Both the position numbers and the translations under genes were made by a program. The notes beneath the pieces are model-generated. The model ran no database searches, was not told where the DNA came from, and was given only the letters and a program-made list of their open reading frames with translations. A stretch of DNA of 64,000 nt from Actinoplanes siamensis. GTDB lineage: Bacteria; Actinomycetota; Actinomycetes; Mycobacteriales; Micromonosporaceae. Where the stretch lies: NCBI RefSeq assembly GCF_016862395.1, contig NZ_BOMW01000026.1:1-64000 (forward strand), given 5' to 3'. How positions within the stretch are numbered: the first letter of the stretch is position 1; each line of letters starts with the position of its first letter. This document shows, piece by piece, positions 50,220-58,245 of the stretch.

Positions 50220-50699
50220 GTGGCTGACAACTGGGTGCGCCCGTACGAGCCCGGCTCCGGACGCTGGCTGGTCATCGCCTGGGAGGCGTTCGCCCTGGCG
50301 CTGCTGAGCTGGGCCACCATCCGGCAGTTCGACCTGATGGGGCACGGTGTCCGGGTGGTCGCGTGCCTGCTCGCCGCGGTCTGGGTGGTCGGCGCGTGGC
50401 GGATCTTGCAGCTCGGGGTGTACGTGAGCGCCGAAGGTGTGCTGATCCGGGGTCTGCTGCGCTCGCGGGTGATGCCCTGGCCGGAGATCGCCGGGGTGCA
50501 CCTGCGGCGGGCCACGCACCGGCTGGGCCCGTGGCGGATCGAGAGCGGGACGACGGTGCTGCTGGAACGGCGGAACGGCCAGACGGTGAACACCGAGTTG
50601 TGGGAGCAGGGGGTGGACTTCCACTCCCGGCCCAAGGTGTTCCGCGCCGTCTACCAGGAAATCCGCGCCCGCCACCGGACCGCGTCCGCCCCGGAGTGA
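50220..50699 (+). CDS. PH-domain membrane protein
   Basis: A 159-residue protein with two transmembrane helices (about residues 18-36 and 43-62) followed by a bacterial PH-like domain (YVSAEGVLIRGLLRSRVMPW, IAGVHLRR). Such proteins are common in actinobacteria; the role is unknown. It starts 33 bp after the Fic-like gene, so the two may be co-transcribed. The last codons are part of the 40-bp tandem repeat that continues downstream. Confidence 0.75.
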   Translation: MADNWVRPYEPGSGRWLVIAWEAFALALLSWATIRQFDLMGHGVRVVACLLAAVWVVGAWRILQLGVYVSAEGVLIRGLLRSRVMPWPEIAGVHLRRATHRLGPWRIESGTTVLLERRNGQTVNTELWEQGVDFHSRPKVFRAVYQEIRARHRTASAPE

Positions 50700-50850
50700 C
50701 GTCCGGTTCTGATCAGAGCCGGCGTCCGCCCGCGAGTGACGCCCGGTTTTGATCAGAGCCGGCGTCCGCCCGTGAGTGACGCCCGGTTGTGATCAGAGTC
50801 GGTGTCAGCCTCCCGCTGACGTCCGTCGCTGGTCAGGGCCGGCCGTCGGT
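50678..50850. repeat. 40-bp tandem repeats, each containing a near-palindrome
   Basis: Units start at 50697, 50737, 50777 and (degenerate) 50817, exactly 40 bp apart, with a partial unit inside the 3' end of the PH gene. Each holds a 20-bp near-palindrome centred on TGATCA (CCGGTTCTGATCAGAGCCGG in the first unit) that would fold as a stem. Confidence 0.75.
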
Positions 50851-50876
50851 CGCCGAAAGCGTCGCCCCAAGATGAG

Positions 50877-50905
50877 AGCCGGCGTCCCGCACAGGGGCGC
50901 CGGCT
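50877..50905 (+). terminator. Hairpin after the repeat array
   Basis: AGCCGGCG (50877-50884) pairs with CGCCGGCT (50898-50905), followed by TTGCG. This is a candidate end of the Fic-like/PH transcript. Confidence 0.5.
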
Positions 50906-51515
50906 TTGCGCGTCCGGACCGGGTTATCAAGCGTGCACTTGAGTTGTCGTCGACGGTCCAGCGGCCTGGTGGTATCGATCCCCGTACAGGCGGAAGACCA
51001 CCTGCGGCGCAGGTCCCGTCGCAACATGCCTGCCGTGGCTGATCGCGCGTGGGTTCCCGGTGGCCGTGCACGGTGCCGATTTTTCAATGGCTCCGTGCCT
51101 TCTTTTCTACGCCGCTCGCGGCTTGATCGCCAGGTTTCAGCCCGGCAAATCTGGCGATCCCGCATTACTCAGACCAATGCCATCTGCCCAGGTCACTGCG
51201 GACCAGTCCGGTCCCGCAACCCCGGCCGCTCGGCTGAGGTTCAGGGGTGCTCGGCGTGCCGGAGGCGCGCCTGGCTCCGAGCTGGTTCCGATGAGCCGGC
51301 AGCCAGCGGTCTCTTGGGGTGCGGGGGAGGGACCCTCCGCGCGGGCTCGGTGTTGTTGGCTGGGGCTTGGGGTGTCTCCGGGTACCGGAGGCGCCCCGCG
51401 CGGCCAGGCGGGAGCCGGGGCGTGGCTGGCGAAGGCGCGGGCTGGGGATCGCGAACGAACGCCACGGGACCCGGGCTGCGGAGGGGGTCGCTGTGGGCGT
51501 ACCGGACAATCGGTC
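50906..51515. other. 610-bp gene-free stretch
   Basis: No frame here looks like a real protein; all are low-complexity Arg/Pro/Gly. No tRNA or known RNA was recognised. GC is slightly lower in 50930-51200 than in the flanks. It separates the PH gene from the convergent HAD gene. Confidence 0.45.
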
Positions 51516-52319
51516 TCAGGCGGCAGAGGCGCGTGACCGGCGGTGGCGGCCGTAGAGAGCGAAGCCGATGGCGACGCCCACGCCGACGCCGAGAGCGGCG
51601 GCCGTGATCGGGACGGCCGGGCGGTCGCGGAGGCGTTTGCCGAGCGCGATCGGGTGGCGGAACTCCAGGACCGGCCAACCGCGGTCGATGGCCACCCGGC
51701 GCAGCGTCCGGTCCGGGTTGACGACGCTGGGGTGACCGACCGCGTCGAGCATCGGGAGATCGCTGCTGGAGTCGGAGTAGGCGAAGCAGCGGCTCAGGTC
51801 GTAACCGCGCGTGTCGGCCAGTTCCTGGATGCCGACCACCTTGGCCGGGCCGGCCGCGTAGAACTCGACCTTGCCGCTGTACCGCCCGTCGACGATGGCC
51901 ATGCGGGTGGCGATCACGTCGCGGATGCCGAGGAGCGCGCCGATCGGGCGGACCATCTCGTCACCGGAGGCCGAGACCAGCACGACGTCACGGCCAGCGG
52001 CCTGGTGCTCGGCGATCAGCGCGGCGGCCTCGGCGTAGACATAGGGATTGATCAGCTCGTTGAGCGTCTCCGCGACGATCTGCTGGACCTGCTCGACCCG
52101 CCAGCCCTTGCAGAGGGCGGCCAGATAGTCCCGGGTGCGGGCCATCGCCTGCTCGTCGGTGCCGCCGCCGAGCCGGAACATCAGCTGGGCATAGGCGGAC
52201 TTCACCACGTCACGTCGGCTGATCAGGCCGTCGCGGTAGAACGGCCGTCCGAAGGCCAGGGCGCTGGACTTGGCGATGACGGTCTTGTCTAGGTCGAAAA
52301 ACGCGGCGCTGGGGCCCAC
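51516..52319 (-). CDS. HAD-IB family phosphatase
   Basis: A 267-residue haloacid dehalogenase-superfamily phosphatase. Motif I is FFDLDKTVIAKS with nucleophile D and acid D at about residues 8 and 10. Motif II is VSASGDEM and motif IV is YSDSSSDLPML. A hydrophobic C-terminal helix followed by basic residues suggests a membrane anchor. It is close to the SerB-like family that flanks ssd/tad loci in mycobacteria (Rv3661). The GTG 52319 start places motif I at the usual position; longer in-frame starts up to 52406 exist. The substrate is unknown. Confidence 0.85.
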   Translation of the reverse strand: MGPSAAFFDLDKTVIAKSSALAFGRPFYRDGLISRRDVVKSAYAQLMFRLGGGTDEQAMARTRDYLAALCKGWRVEQVQQIVAETLNELINPYVYAEAAALIAEHQAAGRDVVLVSASGDEMVRPIGALLGIRDVIATRMAIVDGRYSGKVEFYAAGPAKVVGIQELADTRGYDLSRCFAYSDSSSDLPMLDAVGHPSVVNPDRTLRRVAIDRGWPVLEFRHPIALGKRLRDRPAVPITAAALGVGVGVAIGFALYGRHRRSRASAA

Positions 52320-52565
52320 GGGCCGAAAGTGTAGCCGCAAGCCGCTCGGGCGCGGATACCCGATCACCGTGACTCGCAGTGAAACGGTCAGACGGGCAGG
52401 GACCATGCATTGAGTTACATTCGGTACTCGACTGCCGTCTGAGTCTGAGGCAGACTTGTGTTTGCGTCTGGGAATAGTGTTGTTACCGTCGCGTCCCGTA
52501 AACCCAGTGCCAAGACCTCAGTGACAAGCCCTCGGTGGCTGCGCCCCCCGCGGTTCACCGAGTTG

Positions 52566-52629
52566 ATTCGGCTCGACCCCCCCGGAGCCGAATCTCAGGA
52601 CGACCCCCGTCTCCCCCGACGGGGGTCGT
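52566..52629 (-). terminator. Two hairpins after the STAS gene
   Basis: The strong stem ACGACCCCCGTC/GACGGGGGTCGT (52600-52611 with 52618-52629) lies 6 bp past the STAS stop on the minus strand. A second stem (52566-52574 with 52585-52593, ATTCGGCTC arms) follows it. The remaining sequence to 52320 holds the HAD promoter region. Confidence 0.7.
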
Positions 52630-52634
52630 TCCCT

Positions 52635-53006
52635 TCACGCCCCGGTCGCCGCCTCGTTGGTCGGCTCCAGGAGATCGCTCTGGCCGGCGGTGTCGGTGAG
52701 GCCGAAGAACTCGCTCAGACCGGTCACCGTGAGAACACGGCGGAACGTCGGGGTGGGATTGATCACCATGAAGCGGGCATTGCTCGCGGTGGCTGCCCGG
52801 TAACCCTCGATCAGCGCGCCGAGGCCTGTCGAGTCGATGAAGGACGCGTCTCGCAGATCCACGTGGACGGTCGGCGGTGACCAGTCGGTGATGGCATCCC
52901 GGATGCCGTCGGCCACATCGTCGGCGTTGGAGTAGTCGATCTCTCCGAACACCGTGACCGTGACCGTGCCGTCATCCGCCAGCGTGGTCCGGATCGAGTT
53001 ATCCAT
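52635..53006 (-). CDS. STAS-domain anti-sigma factor antagonist
   Basis: A 123-residue SpoIIAA/RsbV-like protein. The phosphorylatable serine is S59 in FIDSTGLGAL. In partner switching, the unphosphorylated form binds an RsbW-type kinase and frees a sigma factor. ATG 53006 has GGAG 6 bases upstream. Unlike bldG further right, no anti-sigma kinase gene is adjacent, so its partner must be encoded elsewhere. It is divergent from the ssd/tad operon. Confidence 0.85.
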   Translation of the reverse strand: MDNSIRTTLADDGTVTVTVFGEIDYSNADDVADGIRDAITDWSPPTVHVDLRDASFIDSTGLGALIEGYRAATASNARFMVINPTPTFRRVLTVTGLSEFFGLTDTAGQSDLLEPTNEAATGA

Positions 53007-53210
53007 GCCAACTCCGTCGGTCCGTGTCGGGACAACATACCCAACGCGCGCCGGTCCATTCGCCAGTGGCCGTACCAAAATCAGCCGTTCGCCGGGGCCT
53101 GTCCACAGCCTCCCAACTTATCCACACGTGGCGAGCTCGTCGATTGCCGGGACAGTGGGCGGACCGCGACGTTGGGCGGGCCCAACCGCGCCCACCCATC
53201 GGAGACCGCG

Positions 53211-54281
53211 ATGTCCCTGCCGTCCCGCCCGCTCCTGGTCACCGCCGACACCGAACTGCTGGACGACCTGCTGCGTCTCGCCGCCGCGGCGGGCCGTGAG
53301 GTCGACGTGGCGCCCGATCCGGCCGCCGCGCGACCCCGCTTCCTGCCCGCCCCGCTCGCGCTGATCGGCGCCGACCAGGCCGCCGCCTGCGTACGCGCCC
53401 GGCTGCCGCGCCGGTCCCGGGTGATCGTCGTGGCCCGCGGCGCGCCGGGCGACCAGCTCTGGTCCGTGGCCGAACCGCTCGGCGCCGACCACGTCGCGGT
53501 CCTGCCCGAAGCCGAACCCTGGCTGATCGAGCAGCTCACCGGGGAATCACGCTCGCCAGCGGTGTCGCGCACCGTCGCGGTGATCGGCGGCCGCGGCGGC
53601 GCGGGGGCGAGCATCCTCGCCGCCGGCCTTGCCGCGATGGCCGTCCAGGCCCGGCACCGAACCCTGCTGATCGACGCCGATCCGCTCGGCGGTGGGCTCG
53701 ACCTGGTCCTCGGCTGGGAACGGGTGAGCGGCCTGCGCTGGCCCGGACTGGCCGGCGCCGGCGGCCGGGTCGACCCGCCGGCCCTGCTCGGCGCCCTGCC
53801 GCACCGCGGCGACCTGGTGCTGCTCTCCTTCGACCGGGACGAACTGGCCGGGGTGCCCGCCGAGGCGATGGCGGCCACGCTGGACGCCGCCCGGCGCGGC
53901 CGCGACGTGATCGTCGCCGACCTGCCGCGCCAGCTCGACGACGCCGCGGTGCTGGCCCTGCAGGCCGCCGACCGGACGCTGCTGGTGGTCCCGGCCGAAC
54001 TGCGCGCCACCGCGTCGGCGGCGCGCACTCTCGCCCAGGTACGGCCGCACTGCGAGCAGGTCGCGGCAGTGGTGCGCGGGCCGGCGCCGGGCGGACTGAA
54101 ACCCCGGGACATCGCACACACGCTCGGGGTGCCGCTGGCCGGATCGCTGCGGCCGGAGCCGGCGATGTGCCAGGCGCTCGAGCGTGGGACCGCACCGACC
54201 GCCGGCGGCAAGGGGCCGCTCGCCGACCTCTGCCGGCGGCTGATCGACGAGTTGATGAGCACACGGGTGGTGACGGCGTGA
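53211..54281 (+). CDS. CpaE/TadZ-like (Ssd-type) ATPase, Tad locus
   Basis: A 356-residue MinD/ParA-superfamily protein with an N-terminal receiver-like domain and a deviant P-loop (GGRGGAGASILAAGLA, near residues 126-141; no Lys in the usual GKT position). LLIDADPLGGGLD follows as the Walker A' region. It is the first gene of the Tad cluster and should localise the pilus machine; the mycobacterial homologue Ssd (Rv3660c) is linked to septum regulation. ATG 53211 has GGAG 7 bases upstream. It ends in a GTGA overlap with tadA. Confidence 0.85.
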   Translation: MSLPSRPLLVTADTELLDDLLRLAAAAGREVDVAPDPAAARPRFLPAPLALIGADQAAACVRARLPRRSRVIVVARGAPGDQLWSVAEPLGADHVAVLPEAEPWLIEQLTGESRSPAVSRTVAVIGGRGGAGASILAAGLAAMAVQARHRTLLIDADPLGGGLDLVLGWERVSGLRWPGLAGAGGRVDPPALLGALPHRGDLVLLSFDRDELAGVPAEAMAATLDAARRGRDVIVADLPRQLDDAAVLALQAADRTLLVVPAELRATASAARTLAQVRPHCEQVAAVVRGPAPGGLKPRDIAHTLGVPLAGSLRPEPAMCQALERGTAPTAGGKGPLADLCRRLIDELMSTRVVTA

Positions 54282-55438
54282 GCATGGTCGACCGGGTACG
54301 GCGGCAGTTCGCGTACGAGGGGGTGGAGGCGACCTCGGCGGCGGTGGTGAACGTGGTCCGCCGGCAGGGCGGGGTGCTCGGCGACCGGGCCGTGCTGCGG
54401 CTCGCCGACCAGGTGCGCGACGAGTTGATCGGAGCGGGGCCGCTGGCGCCGCTGCTCGCCGACGAGAAGGTCACCGACGTGCTGGTGAACGGGACGCAGG
54501 TCTGGGTCGACCGTGGGGCTGGGCTGCAGCGGGCGGCGGTCCGGCTGGGAGAGGCCGGGGACGTACGGCGGTTGGCGCAGCGGCTCGTCGCGGCCTGTGG
54601 GCGGCGGCTGGACGACGGGCAGCCGTATGCGGACGCGCGCCTGCCCGACGGGACCCGGGTGCACGCGGTGCTGCCGCCGGTGGCGACCCAGGGGCCGTAC
54701 CTGTCGTTGCGGACCTTCCGGCAGCGGCCGTTCAGCCTCGGCGACCTGGTCACCCACGGGACGGTGCCGGCCGTGGTGGCGCCGCTGCTGGAGGCGGTGG
54801 TGGCGGCGCGGTTGGCGTACCTGGTCACCGGCGGCACCGGCAGCGGCAAGACCACCCTGCTGGCGACGCTGCTCGGGCTGGTGCCGCCGACCGAGCGGAT
54901 CGTGCTGGTCGAGGACGCGGCCGAGCTGCGCCCGGTGCATCCGCACGTGGTCGCCCTGCAGGCACGAACGGCCAATGTGGAGGGAGCCGGCGCGGTGGGG
55001 CTGACCGACCTGGTCCGGCAGGCGCTGCGGATGCGGCCGGACCGCCTGGTGGTCGGGGAGTGCCGGGGAGCGGAGATCGTCGATCTGCTCGGGGCGCTGA
55101 ACACCGGGCACGACGGCGGGGCGGGGACGTTGCACGCCAACGCGCCCGGGGACGTGCCGGCCCGGCTGGAGGCGCTCGGACTGCTCGGCGGCCTGCCGCG
55201 GGCGGCGCTGCACGCTCAGGTGCTGGCGGCCTTGCAGGTGGTGCTCCAGGTCCGGCGGACCACGAGCGGGCGGGTGCTGGAGTCGATCAGCGTGCTGGCG
55301 CCGTCCGGCGAGTCGCGCCTGACGACCGTGGCGCCGGCCTGGGAGAGGCGGTCCGGCGCCGGCGCGGGGTCGCGGGTGCTCGGGCGGATGCTGCTGGACC
55401 GCGGGGTCCGGGTGCCGCCGGTGCTGGGGGCGTCGTGA
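54278..55438 (+). CDS. tadA: Tad pilus secretion ATPase TadA/CpaF
   Basis: A 386-residue type II/IV secretion ATPase. Walker A GGTGSGKTTL is near residue 185, the Asp box VEDAAELR near 210, Walker B region RPDRLVVGECRGAE near 252 and the His box TLHAN near 287. It powers assembly of Flp pili. GTG 54278 overlaps the ssd-like stop; ATG 54284 is two codons in. It is coupled to tadB by GTGA. Confidence 0.92.
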   Translation: MSMVDRVRRQFAYEGVEATSAAVVNVVRRQGGVLGDRAVLRLADQVRDELIGAGPLAPLLADEKVTDVLVNGTQVWVDRGAGLQRAAVRLGEAGDVRRLAQRLVAACGRRLDDGQPYADARLPDGTRVHAVLPPVATQGPYLSLRTFRQRPFSLGDLVTHGTVPAVVAPLLEAVVAARLAYLVTGGTGSGKTTLLATLLGLVPPTERIVLVEDAAELRPVHPHVVALQARTANVEGAGAVGLTDLVRQALRMRPDRLVVGECRGAEIVDLLGALNTGHDGGAGTLHANAPGDVPARLEALGLLGGLPRAALHAQVLAALQVVLQVRRTTSGRVLESISVLAPSGESRLTTVAPAWERRSGAGAGSRVLGRMLLDRGVRVPPVLGAS

Positions 55439-56211
55439 CCGGGGTGCTGGTGGCCTGCCTGCTCGGCTGCGTGGTGGCGCTCGCCTGGCCGGGCGCCGGC
55501 GTGCTGGCTCGGCTGTCCGGGCGGGGGCCGGCCGTGCGGCTTCGCGGGTTGCCGCGGGTGCGGGTGCCTCTCGACCGGCGGGCGGTCTTCGCGGCCGCCG
55601 CGGTGGCCACCTGTGCCGGGCTGCTGCTGGGCGGGCCGGTGGCGGCGCTGGTCGGGGCGGTCTATGCCGGGCTGGGCACGGCGGAGTGGGTACGCCGGGC
55701 CGGGCGCAAACGGGTGGCCGCCGGACGCTCGGCGGCGCTCGACGGCCTGACCGCCCTGGTCGCTGATCTGCGGGCGGGATTGCCGCCGGCCATGGCGTCG
55801 TCTTCCGTGGCTGGTCTGCTCAGCCTGTCCGCAACCGGTCCGGCCGGGGCCCCGGTGGCGGGGTGGCTGGCCGGGGACGGGCGGATCGCCCGGCTGACCG
55901 GGGCGGTGTGGCGGTTGGCCGAGCGGACCGGGGCGCCGGCGGCGGATCTGCTGGACCGGATCGAGTCGGATGTCCGGGCCGCGGATCGGGCGGCGGCTTC
56001 GGCCGCTGCCCAGGCGGCGGGCGCGCAGGCGACGGCGTTGCTGCTCACGGCTCTGCCGGTGGGCGGGATCGGTCTGGGGTACGCGATCGGGGCCGATCCG
56101 TTGCGGGTGCTCCTGCACACGCCGCTGGGAGCGGGCTGTGCGTCCGTGGCGTTGCTGCTGCAGTCCGGTGGGCTGCGGTGGGCGCGGCGTCTCGTGGACG
56201 GGCCGGGCTGA
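55435..56211 (+). CDS. tadB: Tad inner-membrane protein TadB
   Basis: A 258-residue T2SSF-type platform protein: an N-terminal hydrophobic region, a central cytoplasmic helical domain (LDGLTALVADLRAGLPPAMA) and two C-terminal helices. It pairs with TadC to form the assembly platform. It overlaps tadA, and its stop contains the ATG of a small following ORF (TGATG). Confidence 0.85.
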   Translation: MTGVLVACLLGCVVALAWPGAGVLARLSGRGPAVRLRGLPRVRVPLDRRAVFAAAAVATCAGLLLGGPVAALVGAVYAGLGTAEWVRRAGRKRVAAGRSAALDGLTALVADLRAGLPPAMASSSVAGLLSLSATGPAGAPVAGWLAGDGRIARLTGAVWRLAERTGAPAADLLDRIESDVRAADRAAASAAAQAAGAQATALLLTALPVGGIGLGYAIGADPLRVLLHTPLGAGCASVALLLQSGGLRWARRLVDGPG

Positions 56212-56420
56212 TGGCGGAGTCGTGCGGAGCGGCTGCGGTGCTGCGACCGGGCGGGCCGGTGCGGGCGCCGCTGCGGGAGTGCTGTGTGGCGGCGCTGATC
56301 GGGGCGCCCGCGCCGGCGGCGGCCTGCCGGGCCACGGTGGTGCGGGCGGCTCCGGCGCGGTCCGCGCGGTCGTGCGACGGGCCGCCGGCTGTCGTCGTGC
56401 CGCGTGCGGAGGCGGCGTAG
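56211..56420 (+). CDS. 69-residue Cys/Ala-rich protein of unknown function between tadB and tadC
   Basis: A short frame that starts in the tadB stop (TGATG) and ends 2 bp before the tadC ATG. Third codon positions are about 90 percent G or C, as in neighbouring genes. The product has five cysteines, no clear signal peptide and no recognised domain. Perfect fit between two coupled genes argues for translation, at least as a coupling peptide. It may instead be a spacer that lets ribosomes reach tadC. Confidence 0.4.
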   Translation: MAESCGAAAVLRPGGPVRAPLRECCVAALIGAPAPAAACRATVVRAAPARSARSCDGPPAVVVPRAEAA

Positions 56421-56422
56421 GC

Positions 56423-57142
56423 ATGGCCGTGACCTTCGCTTTCGTGGTGGCGGCCGGGCTCGTGCTCGCGGCGCCGGTGCTGCACCGGCGGGCCGGGCGG
56501 CGGCTGGGACGGCTCGGCGCGCCGGCCGGAGCCCCAGCCGTGCGGCCTGACCTGCGGAACCGGATTCTGCTCGCGGGGCTGGTCGCGGTCGGGGTGGCCG
56601 GGTTGATCGGGGGCTGGTGGGGCGTGCCGGTCGGCTTCGTGGCCGGCGTGGGCGCCGAGCGGTTGCTGCGCCGCCGGGAGCCCGCTGACGTCCGGCGGGA
56701 GCGTCAGGAGGCGCTGGCTGACCTGCCGCTCGGTGCGGATCTGCTGGCCGCGGCGTTGCGGGCGGGTGCGCCGGTGGACCGCGCGGCGGCCGCGGTGGCG
56801 GACGCGCTCGGCGGGCCGCTCGGAGCGCGGCTGCAGCGGACCGCGCGGTCGCTGCGGCTCGGGGCGGGGCCGGCCGAGGCGTGGGCGCACCTCGGTGACG
56901 TCACGGGCGCCGAGCGGCTGGCCGCGGCGGCGGTGCGGTCCAGCGCCAGCGGCGGGGCGCTCGCCGGTGCGCTGGAACGGCTCGCCGGCGACCTGCGGGC
57001 GGACCGTTCGGTCGCCGTCGAGGCGGCGGCGCAGCGGGCCGGGGTGCTGATCGTGCTGCCGCTCGGGCTCTGTTTCCTGCCGGCCTTTCTGCTGGCCGGC
57101 CTGGTGCCGGTGCTGGTCGCCATGCTCGGCGAGGTGCTGTGA
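56423..57142 (+). CDS. tadC: Tad inner-membrane protein TadC
   Basis: A 239-residue T2SSF-domain protein with two N-terminal helices, a cytoplasmic domain (LPLGADLLAAALRAGAPVDRA near residue 100) and a C-terminal helix pair. It is the second platform subunit, partner of TadB. Confidence 0.85.
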   Translation: MAVTFAFVVAAGLVLAAPVLHRRAGRRLGRLGAPAGAPAVRPDLRNRILLAGLVAVGVAGLIGGWWGVPVGFVAGVGAERLLRRREPADVRRERQEALADLPLGADLLAAALRAGAPVDRAAAAVADALGGPLGARLQRTARSLRLGAGPAEAWAHLGDVTGAERLAAAAVRSSASGGALAGALERLAGDLRADRSVAVEAAAQRAGVLIVLPLGLCFLPAFLLAGLVPVLVAMLGEVL

Positions 57143-57269
57143 GCCATGACGTGGCGCGGAACTGACGGGCCAGGTCGTGGTGTGGGTGGGTGTGCCGCCG
57201 GATCGGTGGGCGCCCGGGTAAGGCGAGGGCGCGGCGCCGGGCCGCGCCGAGCGAATCGAGGAGGAGCAC

Positions 57270-57455
57270 ATGTATCAACTCGTCGCAGAGTTTCGGCGGC
57301 TGCGGATCGAGGCGGCGGACGCCGGGATGAGCACCGCGGAGTACGCGGTGGGGCTCTTCGCCGCGGTCGGCTTCGCGGGTCTGCTGTACAAGGTGCTGAC
57401 CAGTTCGGCGGTCCAGACCGCACTGTCCGGGTTGATCACCAAGAGTCTGAAATGA
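57270..57455 (+). CDS. DUF4244 Flp-type pilin
   Basis: A 61-residue protein with a basic N-terminus, a G-M-S-T-A-E-Y segment (residues 19-25) and a single hydrophobic helix. This is the DUF4244 pattern that replaces classical Flp pilin in actinobacterial Tad clusters. Processing at the GM junction would leave a mature pilin of about 42 residues. GAGGAGGAGCAC gives a strong ribosome site. No prepilin peptidase gene is present in the window. Confidence 0.85.
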   Translation: MYQLVAEFRRLRIEAADAGMSTAEYAVGLFAAVGFAGLLYKVLTSSAVQTALSGLITKSLK

Positions 57456-57486
57456 CCGGGGGTCTTGACGTGACAGCGGTGCTGAC

Positions 57487-57855
57487 GTGAGACGGCGCCG
57501 GCGGCCCGGTGGCGACCGGGGTGCGTTCACCGCCGAGCTCGCGGCCGGGCTGCCGGCGCTGATGGTGCTGCTCTTCGCCGGGATCGCGGCGGTCTCGGCG
57601 GTGTTGGCCAAGGCGCAGTGCCTGGACGCGGCCCGGGAGGCGGCGCTGGCCGAGGCCCGCGGCGAGAGATCGTCGGTGGCCGTGCGGATGGCCCCGGACG
57701 GCGCCGACATCCGCATCGGCGGTGACCGGGAGAGCGTGACCGCGACGGTGTCCGTGCGGGTCAGCGTTCTCGGCGCGGCTCTGCCCGGGATCACCGTCAC
57801 GGCCAGCGCGGTGGCGGCCCGTGAACCGGGCGCGCCGGGGCCGGTCACCGACTGA
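57487..57855 (+). CDS. TadE-like minor pilin
   Basis: A 122-residue TadE-family protein: basic start, GAFTAELAAGLPALMVLLF membrane helix at residues 13-31 with Glu at the pseudopilin +5-like position, then a small beta domain. It is predicted to be a minor pilin. The GTG start at 57487 follows the DUF4244 gene by 31 bp. Confidence 0.8.
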   Translation: MRRRRRPGGDRGAFTAELAAGLPALMVLLFAGIAAVSAVLAKAQCLDAAREAALAEARGERSSVAVRMAPDGADIRIGGDRESVTATVSVRVSVLGAALPGITVTASAVAAREPGAPGPVTD

Positions 57856-57866
57856 CGGAGGTGGGG

Positions 57867-58235
57867 ATGCGTCGAGACGAGCGGGACCGGGGCGCGGCGT
57901 CGATCTTCGTGCTGGCGGTCGGGCTCTTCCTGGTGGCGGCCGGGATGGCCGGGGCGATGGTGGTCGCGGCCCGGGTGACTCGGCACAGCGCGCGCACCGC
58001 CGCCGATCTGGCGGCGCTGGCCGGGGCGGGCCGGGCCGTCGAGGGTCCCGGCGTGGCGTGTGCGGTGGCCGCGCGGTACGCCGCCGCGAATCGGGCGCGG
58101 CTGACGTCGTGCGAGGTCAGTGGTCTGGAGGTGGTGGTCCGGACGGAGGTGCCGGTGCGCTCGGTGCCGATGGTGACCACCGCCGCCGCCCGCGCGGGGC
58201 CGGCGACCTACCCCGTTGCGCCGGGCACCGGGTAG
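57867..58235 (+). CDS. TadG-like (Rv3654c-type) protein
   Basis: A 122-residue protein with DRGAASIFVLAVGLFLVAAG near residues 8-27, the TadE/TadG-like N-terminal helix, and a short periplasmic domain with two Cys. It resembles the mycobacterial Rv3654c family. ATG 57867 is chosen because GGAGG lies 6 bases upstream; GTG 57861 overlaps that site. Its stop is 10 bp from the convergent helicase stop. Confidence 0.8.
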   Translation: MRRDERDRGAASIFVLAVGLFLVAAGMAGAMVVAARVTRHSARTAADLAALAGAGRAVEGPGVACAVAARYAAANRARLTSCEVSGLEVVVRTEVPVRSVPMVTTAAARAGPATYPVAPGTG

Positions 58236-58245
58236 GAGAAACCGG

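Noticed and set aside
50697..50850. CRISPR array
   Set aside because: Repeats are directly adjacent with no unique spacers, only four units, and no cas genes are in the window.
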